Shown piece after piece: positions 40,013 through 44,525 of a DNA stretch of 44,525 nucleotides. The stretch spans positions 1 through 44,525 of the forward strand of contig NZ_JBEZFP010000078.1 in assembly GCF_040649515.1 (NCBI RefSeq). Reading direction: 5' to 3'. Within the stretch, counting starts at the first letter, position 1; each line of letters starts with the position of its first letter. Source of the stretch: Yinghuangia elevatio (GTDB lineage Bacteria; Actinomycetota; Actinomycetes; Streptomycetales; Streptomycetaceae). The notes below the pieces were generated by a model. That model did no database searches. It was not told where the DNA came from and saw nothing but the letters and a program-made list of their open reading frames with translations. The translations under genes were made by a program, and so were the position numbers.

Positions 40013-41218
40013 ATGAGCGAGCGCGTCATCACCCCGGTCAACCGCGGCTTCCTCTTCCTGGACGCGCACCCCGCGGGGTGCCGGACGACCGTCGAACAGA
40101 TGTGGGCCTCGGTGCCCGAGGCGCCCGCCGCCGCGGCCCCGGGGGCGCGGCGCCCGACCGCGCTGGTCGTCGGTTCGTCGGCGGGGTACGGGCTCGCGGC
40201 CACCGTCGCCGGGCTGGCGCGGTACGGCGTGCGGGGCGTGGGGGTCTGCCTGGAGAAGGCGCCCGGGCGGCGTACGGGGACCGCCGGGTGGTACCGGACC
40301 GCCGCGACCGCCGACCTCGCGCGGGCCGCCGGCAACGACTTCGCGTTCGTGAACGGCGACGCCTTCTCCGACGATGTCAAAGGCCGGGTCGCGGACCTGC
40401 TCGCGGAGCGCTACGGCAAGGTCGACTACCTGGTCTACTCGGTCGCCGCGCCGCGTCGTACCGATCCGGAGACCGGCGTCACGCACACTTCCGTCCTCAA
40501 GCCGCTCGGCGCGCCGTACTCGACCAAGACACTCGTCTTCGACGGCGACCAGGCCGAGGTCAGGACGGTCACCACCGACCCGGCGAGCGACGCCGACACC
40601 GCGCACACCGTCGCGGTCATGGGCGGCGCCGACTGGCGCCGCTGGATCGACCACCTCGACGAGGCCGACCTCCTCGCCGAGGGTGTCAGCACCGCGGCGC
40701 TGACCTACATCGGATCGCCGCTGACCGCGGGTATCTACCGCAACGGCACCATCGGTGCCGCGAAGGCGGACCTGGAGGCCACCGCCAGGGAGCTGAACTC
40801 CCGTCTCGCGCAACGCCGTGGCGGCCGGGCCGTGACGTCCGTCAACGCCGCCGCGGTCACCCAGTCCTCCACCGCCATCCCCGGCATCGCCCTGTACGTC
40901 GGCCTGCTGCGCGGCGTCCTCGGCGACGCCATGCTCTCGCCGACCGCCCAACTGGTGGACCTGTGGGACCAGTTGACCGGCACCACCGACCTGGTGGCCG
41001 ACGACGAGGGGCGCGTCCGCCTCGACCGCTGGGAACTCGACACGTCCGTTCAGGACGCCGTCGCCGCCCGCTGGCACGACGCCACCGACACGACCGTGCG
41101 GGACCTGGCCGACCTCGACTGGTTCACCGCCGAAGTACGCCGCCTGTACGGCTTCGACGTCCCCGGCGTCGACTACACCGCACCCACCGAAACGGACGTG
41201 CCCTGGCCCTCCCTGTGA
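40013..41218 (+). CDS. fabV: FabV/TER-type trans-2-enoyl-(ACP or CoA) reductase
   Basis: 401 residues from ATG 40013 with GAAGGA nine bases upstream; the frame extends upstream without support. Family features: VITPVNRGFLFLDAHPAGC, VVGSSAGYGLAATVAGLARY with the nucleotide-binding turn, GRRTGTAGWYRTAA, FVNGDAFSDDVK, SVAAPRRTDPETG, VMGGADWRRWIDHL, and the active site Y-x8-K in IYRNGTIGAAKADLE. It reduces the enoyl double bond with NAD(P)H in fatty acid synthesis or in an acyl-CoA pathway. FabV-type ENRs are insensitive to triclosan. It is monocistronic by appearance. Confidence 0.9.
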   Translation: MSERVITPVNRGFLFLDAHPAGCRTTVEQMWASVPEAPAAAAPGARRPTALVVGSSAGYGLAATVAGLARYGVRGVGVCLEKAPGRRTGTAGWYRTAATADLARAAGNDFAFVNGDAFSDDVKGRVADLLAERYGKVDYLVYSVAAPRRTDPETGVTHTSVLKPLGAPYSTKTLVFDGDQAEVRTVTTDPASDADTAHTVAVMGGADWRRWIDHLDEADLLAEGVSTAALTYIGSPLTAGIYRNGTIGAAKADLEATARELNSRLAQRRGGRAVTSVNAAAVTQSSTAIPGIALYVGLLRGVLGDAMLSPTAQLVDLWDQLTGTTDLVADDEGRVRLDRWELDTSVQDAVAARWHDATDTTVRDLADLDWFTAEVRRLYGFDVPGVDYTAPTETDVPWPSL

Positions 41219-41364
41219 CGCCGAGGCCCGGCGCGGGCGGCGTGTCAGGGTGATCCCTGAGGTGGACAACCCCACCAACAGGCTGATGGCAGTCCCATGT
41301 TCGCGTCTCTCCGAACAGCGTTGACTCGTATCCGACGCAGTCACCGCACAGTTCGGGGAACCTC

Positions 41365-42564
41365 GTGAAGACGCACACTCGCACCAACGCGCGCCGCAGC
41401 ACCCTCATCCTGGCCGCGCTGGGCATCGTCCTGACCACTGCCGCCCCCCTCGCCGCCGCGGACGGCGGCGGGCGCGGGGCGTCGGCGCGGCCGCCGGGGC
41501 ACGCCGATCTGCGCCGCGACCTCCAGACGGTGCGGCAGGCCGTCGGCGGCGACGTCAACATCGTGGCGCGCGTCGACGGACCGCAGGGAACGGTACGCGC
41601 CGCCGTCGGGCCCGGGACCGGAGGACCACGGGCCGACAATCCGTACTTCCGCATCGCCAGCACGACCAAGACGTACCTCGCGGTCGTCGTGATGCAGCTG
41701 GCGGCGGAGGGGCGGCTCTCGCTCGACGACACGGTCGAGCGGTGGCTGCCGGGCGTGGTGGCCGGCAATGGGAACGACGGGTCCCGGATCACCGTGCGGC
41801 ACCTTCTCGGGCACACCAGCGGGCTGTTCGACTACATGCGCGACCCGGCCGTCCGTACGCGCCTCACCGTGGACTTCGAGGCCAACCGCCACGACACCAC
41901 GCCTCCGGCGGAGTTGGTCACGATCGCCATGGCGCACCCGCCCGCGTTCACCCAGGGGCAGGCCGACGACGGCAGCGGAGTGAAATGGGGCTACTCGAAC
42001 ACCGACTACCTGCTGGCCGCGATGATCGCCGAGCGCGCGTCCGGCGCGACGTGGCGTGAGCTGGTGGAGGCCCGCGTCATCGCGCCCCTCGGCCTGCGCG
42101 ACACTTCCGTACCGGGCGTGAACCCGTTCCTGCCCGAGCCGCACATACCGGTCACCATGACGCTGCCGGACGGCGAACTGCACGACCTCACCGAGCACTC
42201 CATCCAGCACACGGCGGACTCCGGAGTCGTCTCCACGCCGGCCGACGTGAACACGTTCTTCCGCGCACTGGCGTCCGGCCGCCTGCTGCCCGCGGAGCAG
42301 TGGGAGCAGATGCGCGCGACGCCTCCGGGGGCCAACGGCCACGGCCTCGGTGTGCAGACCGTGGCGCTGTCGTGCGGGGGAACGTACTACACCCACATGG
42401 GGGACGGCCTCGGCGTGGCGAGCCGCCTGGGGGTCACCGCCGACGGCAAGCGCGCCGTCTCACTCGCGATCACCAGCACCGGGGCCCGCCCGGACACGGC
42501 GAAACTCAACGCCGCCACCGCCGTGGCGATCGATCGCGCCTTGTGCGCGGGGGCGCCGCGGTAG
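41365..42564 (+). CDS. Exported serine hydrolase (beta-lactamase / D-Ala-D-Ala carboxypeptidase family)
   Basis: 399 residues from GTG 41365. Positive leader MKTHTRTNARRSTLILAALG followed by a hydrophobic stretch and an AAA-type end (APLAAADG) make a Sec signal peptide. Catalytic motifs of the class C / penicillin-binding group: ASTTKTYLAVVVMQL (S-x-x-K), WGYSNTDYLLAAMIAE (Y-x-N), and HMGDGLGV in place of the H/K-T/S-G third motif. LLGHTSGLFDYMRDP is typical too. It is secreted and probably acts on D-amino-acid peptides or esters; a true beta-lactamase role cannot be claimed. It ends 56 bases before a strong terminator. Confidence 0.9.
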   Translation: MKTHTRTNARRSTLILAALGIVLTTAAPLAAADGGGRGASARPPGHADLRRDLQTVRQAVGGDVNIVARVDGPQGTVRAAVGPGTGGPRADNPYFRIASTTKTYLAVVVMQLAAEGRLSLDDTVERWLPGVVAGNGNDGSRITVRHLLGHTSGLFDYMRDPAVRTRLTVDFEANRHDTTPPAELVTIAMAHPPAFTQGQADDGSGVKWGYSNTDYLLAAMIAERASGATWRELVEARVIAPLGLRDTSVPGVNPFLPEPHIPVTMTLPDGELHDLTEHSIQHTADSGVVSTPADVNTFFRALASGRLLPAEQWEQMRATPPGANGHGLGVQTVALSCGGTYYTHMGDGLGVASRLGVTADGKRAVSLAITSTGARPDTAKLNAATAVAIDRALCAGAPR

Positions 42565-42588
42565 TCCGACGCCCGAGCCGGGCCGGGC

Positions 42589-42612
42589 CGCGTCCGCGTC
42601 CGCGTCCGCGTC
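42589..42612. repeat. Four copies of CGCGTC
   Basis: A hexamer array (CGCGTC x4) between the hydrolase stop and the terminator; probably a slippage product in non-coding DNA. Confidence 0.8.
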
Positions 42613-42619
42613 CAAGAGT

Positions 42620-42658
42620 GAGGGCCGGTCGGCCGGGGGTCCCGGGCGACCGGCCCTC
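42620..42658. terminator. Bidirectional terminator between convergent genes
   Basis: GAGGGCCGGTCG and CGACCGGCCCTC make a perfect 12-bp stem with a 15-base loop, between the hydrolase gene (plus) and the MFS gene (minus). It would stop transcription from both sides. Confidence 0.85.
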
Positions 42659-42675
42659 TGTGCCGGGAGGAACGA

Positions 42676-44163
42676 TCAGACGTGCAGGGCGGTCTGGGGT
42701 GCGGGGGTGGCGTCCGCGGAGGCGGCGACCTCGGTCGATGTGCCGCGCGGGGTGCGCAGGACGACGAGGGTGAGGATCGCGGAGGCGGCCAGGAGGCCGG
42801 TGCCGACGGCGAAGGCCAGGTGGTAGCCGCCGGTGAGCGCGGTCGCGGTGTCCTTGCCCTCGGCGAGCAGGTCCTCGCTGCGGGAGGTGGACAGGGTGTT
42901 GAGGAGGGCGACACCGAGTGCGGCGCCGATCTGCTGCGTGGTGTTGAAGAGCCCGGAGACGACGCCGGCGTCCTCGGGCCGGGCGTCGGACATGGCCAGG
43001 GTGGCGAGGGCCGGGAGGACCAGGCCGCCGCCGCCGAGCAGCGCGAACACGGGGAGCAGGTCGACGGCGTACGAGCCCTGGACGGGGACGCGGACCAGGT
43101 ACAGCATTCCGGCAGTCAGCACCAGGAGCCCGGTGAGCAGGACGTTGCGGGCGCCGAAGCGGGCGATGAGGCGGGCCGACACGCCGAGGGAGACCGCCCC
43201 GATCGCGACCGCGGTGGGCAGCATGGCCCAGCCGGTCTTCGCGGCACCGTAGCCGAGGACATGCTGCATGTAGAGGACGACCAGCACTTGGAAGCCGAAC
43301 ATCGCGGCGATGGTGAGGACCTGGATGAAGTTGGCGCCGGTGACGTTGCGGGAGCGGAAGGTGCGCAGCGGGATCAGGGGCGTGTCGGCCTTGGCCTGGC
43401 GTACGGCGAAGAGTGCGATGAGGGCGAAGGAGACGGCGACGAGGCCCCACGTGCGGCCGGAGGACCAGCCGTACTTCTCGGCCTCGACGACCGCGTACAC
43501 GAGCAGCATCAGTCCGGCGGTGACCAGGGCGGCCCCGACGACGTCCGCCTTGCCGCGCGGACCGGTCGGCGTGTCGGCGGCCAGGACGCGGGAGGCGAGC
43601 AGCAGGGTCACCGCACCGATAGGCAGGTTGACCAGGAAGATCCAGTGCCAGTTCGCCAGTTCGGTGAGTACGCCGCCCAGCACCAGGCCGAGCGAGGCGC
43701 CGGCCGCACCGATGAAGCTGAACGCGCCGATGGCCTTGCCCTGTTCGGCCGGCTCCGGGTACAGCGTGACGATCATGCCGAGGCTGACGGCGGAGGACAT
43801 CGCGCCGCCCGCGCCCTGCACGAAGCGGGCGATCAGCAGCAATTCGGGGCTCGTGGCGAGGCCGGCCACCACCGAGGCGACGGTGAAGACGGCCAGTCCG
43901 GCGAGGAACATGCGCTTGCGGCCGAAGATGTCGCCGAGTCGGCCGGCCAGGAGGAGCAGGCCGCCGAAGGCGATCATGTAGATGTTCATGACCCACGCGA
44001 GGTCGGCCGACGAGAAGCCGAGGTCCTCGCCGATCGCGGGCAGCGCGACGGTCACGATCGTCCCGTCGAGGATCACCATCAGCATGCCCAGGTTCAGCAG
44101 GGTCAGGGCGAGCGAGCGCGGATAGGTGCGGGACGCGGAACCGGGCCGGTCGGGCTTCGCCAT
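42676..44163 (-). CDS. MFS transporter, DHA2 (14-TM) drug:proton antiporter type
   Basis: 495 residues from ATG 44163 with GAGGAG seven bases upstream. The N-terminus carries NLGMLMVILDGTIVTVALPA, the DHA2-type motif D1 with Asp in helix 1; then AGRLGDIFGRKRMFLAGLAV (motif A), RFVQGAGGAMSSAVSLGMIV (motif B), and GAAGASLGLVLGGVLTELAN then WHWIFLVNLPIG (motif C). Fourteen hydrophobic segments can be counted. It should export drugs or secondary metabolites in exchange for protons. Relatives include EmrB/QacA-type pumps. The 5' leader has a 24-bp repeat and an AT-rich promoter zone with a dyad, which point to control by a TetR- or MarR-type repressor. Confidence 0.92.
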   Translation of the reverse strand: MAKPDRPGSASRTYPRSLALTLLNLGMLMVILDGTIVTVALPAIGEDLGFSSADLAWVMNIYMIAFGGLLLLAGRLGDIFGRKRMFLAGLAVFTVASVVAGLATSPELLLIARFVQGAGGAMSSAVSLGMIVTLYPEPAEQGKAIGAFSFIGAAGASLGLVLGGVLTELANWHWIFLVNLPIGAVTLLLASRVLAADTPTGPRGKADVVGAALVTAGLMLLVYAVVEAEKYGWSSGRTWGLVAVSFALIALFAVRQAKADTPLIPLRTFRSRNVTGANFIQVLTIAAMFGFQVLVVLYMQHVLGYGAAKTGWAMLPTAVAIGAVSLGVSARLIARFGARNVLLTGLLVLTAGMLYLVRVPVQGSYAVDLLPVFALLGGGGLVLPALATLAMSDARPEDAGVVSGLFNTTQQIGAALGVALLNTLSTSRSEDLLAEGKDTATALTGGYHLAFAVGTGLLAASAILTLVVLRTPRGTSTEVAASADATPAPQTALHV

Positions 44164-44181
44164 CAGGGGTCTCCTCGTGAG

Positions 44182-44252
44182 TGCCGCAGTGGGTACGGCA
44201 GTGAATGCCGCGGTGGGTACCGCGCGGGTGCCGCGCGAGTACCGCCATGTAC
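44182..44252. repeat. Three imperfect 24-bp direct repeats in the MFS leader
   Basis: TGCCGC(A/G)GTGGGTAC(G/C)GC recurs at 44182 and 44206, and a weaker copy starts at 44229. They lie between the promoter zone and the ribosome site of the transporter gene and would be in its untranslated leader. Confidence 0.6.
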
Positions 44253-44345
44253 CGGCGGGGGAAGGCCGGGGCTCGCCGGGGAGTACCGGGGTGCGTCCCG
44301 GTGGACCGCCGGCCGCGGACGTCGCCGTCCGCCAACGAGAGAGAC

Positions 44346-44400
44346 GCTAGCAGATAGTTTTGTTAGGGACGATATTTATCGGGTCGGTTTTTTGAGGGAT
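44346..44400 (-). promoter_or_regulatory. AT-rich promoter/operator zone of the MFS gene
   Basis: A distinctly AT-rich stretch in GC-rich DNA. CGATATTTATCG at 44370-44381 has arms CGATA/TATCG and is a candidate operator. TTTTGTTAG lies beside it. No single -35/-10 pair could be settled. Confidence 0.45.
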
Positions 44401-44433
44401 CTTTTGGCGGGACGGCAGCCGAGGGCATGACAA

Positions 44434-44467
44434 CGCCGCCGGGGCCGTGGTTCCGGCCCCGGCGGCG
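44434..44467. terminator. Strong terminator hairpin
   Basis: CGCCGCCGGGGCC and GGCCCCGGCGGCG form a perfect 13-bp stem around an 8-base loop. It directly follows the stop of a probable minus-strand gene entering from the right edge. Confidence 0.8.
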
Positions 44468-44468
44468 C

Positions 44469-44525
44469 TCATCTGGTGCGCGGCCGGCCGCGCGTTCGGG
44501 CGGCACCGGTCTCGGGCTGGCGATC
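44469..44525 (-). CDS. Probable C-terminal end of a minus-strand gene (partial)
   Basis: On the minus strand an open frame from the window edge reads DRQPETGAARTRGRPRTR and a TGA at 44469-44471, two bases before the terminator. The position right in front of a strong hairpin is what the end of a gene looks like. Only 18 residues are visible, so no family can be given; a regulator of the adjacent transporter is a guess. Confidence 0.35.
   Translation of the reverse strand, partial: DRQPETGAARTRGRPRTR

Noticed and set aside
41365..42564. Beta-lactamase resistance gene
   Set aside because: The fold and S-x-x-K / Y-x-N motifs are shared with D-Ala-D-Ala carboxypeptidases and esterases, and the third motif is unusual, so resistance is not supported.
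1..44525. A cas operon or other complete defence system accompanying the CRISPR relics
   Set aside because: No Cas1, Cas2, Cas3 or Cascade-like protein was seen on either strand, and no other multi-gene defence island was recognised.

Overview
The window is high-GC, gene-dense actinobacterial DNA. GTG starts, GGAGG-type ribosome sites, an Xre/DUF397/ATPase module, a SpoIIE-type phosphatase, a PadR/HAAS pair and a complete 14-gene nuoA-N operon with a Rex-like operator all point to Streptomycetaceae (Streptomyces or a close relative). All calls come from reading the sequence and from family knowledge; no database search was run.

Left part (1-12.7 kb) is an accessory region with many signs of decay. 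An IS3-family element ends at base 95, inside a DUF885 peptidase gene whose 3' end it has removed. Next come a divergent SDR epimerase/GlxA-type regulator pair, a divergent HxlR regulator/tautomerase pair with a dyad operator, a fragment of a second tautomerase gene, an AraC regulator, a family 2 glycosyltransferase, an unrecognised HAD-like protein, and a small hypothetical gene. The Xre/DUF5753 regulator has an internal deletion and a frameshift, while its DUF397 partner and the divergent ATPase look intact. Two relics of type I-E-like CRISPR arrays (3792-3960 and 10928-11035) share a leader-like flank with identical spacing, and no cas gene is present.

Middle part (12.7-21.7 kb) holds ordinary chromosomal genes: a divergent aldo/keto reductase and LuxR-type regulator, a beta-propeller protein, an AHSA1-like/ArsR/macro-domain group, a SpoIIE phosphatase, an adenosine-deaminase-like amidohydrolase, and a PadR/HAAS membrane-protein pair. 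Short tandem repeats sit in two of the gaps.

Core part (21.7-39.8 kb) is the proton-pumping NADH:quinone oxidoreductase operon nuoA-N, followed closely by a long-chain polyprenyl diphosphate synthase likely to make the menaquinone side chain, so the unit supplies both the enzyme and part of its electron acceptor. Most junctions overlap by 1-4 bases. The upstream region carries a distal promoter-like sequence, several dyads, a 17-bp direct repeat and a Rex-like site. NuoC has an unusual Asn/Gly-rich N-terminus, and a 32-codon ORF links nuoL to nuoM.

Right part (39.8-44.5 kb) has a FabV-type enoyl reductase, an exported serine beta-lactamase-like hydrolase, and a convergent 14-TM MFS drug exporter, with strong terminators between and beyond them. 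The end of another minus-strand gene probably lies at the right edge.
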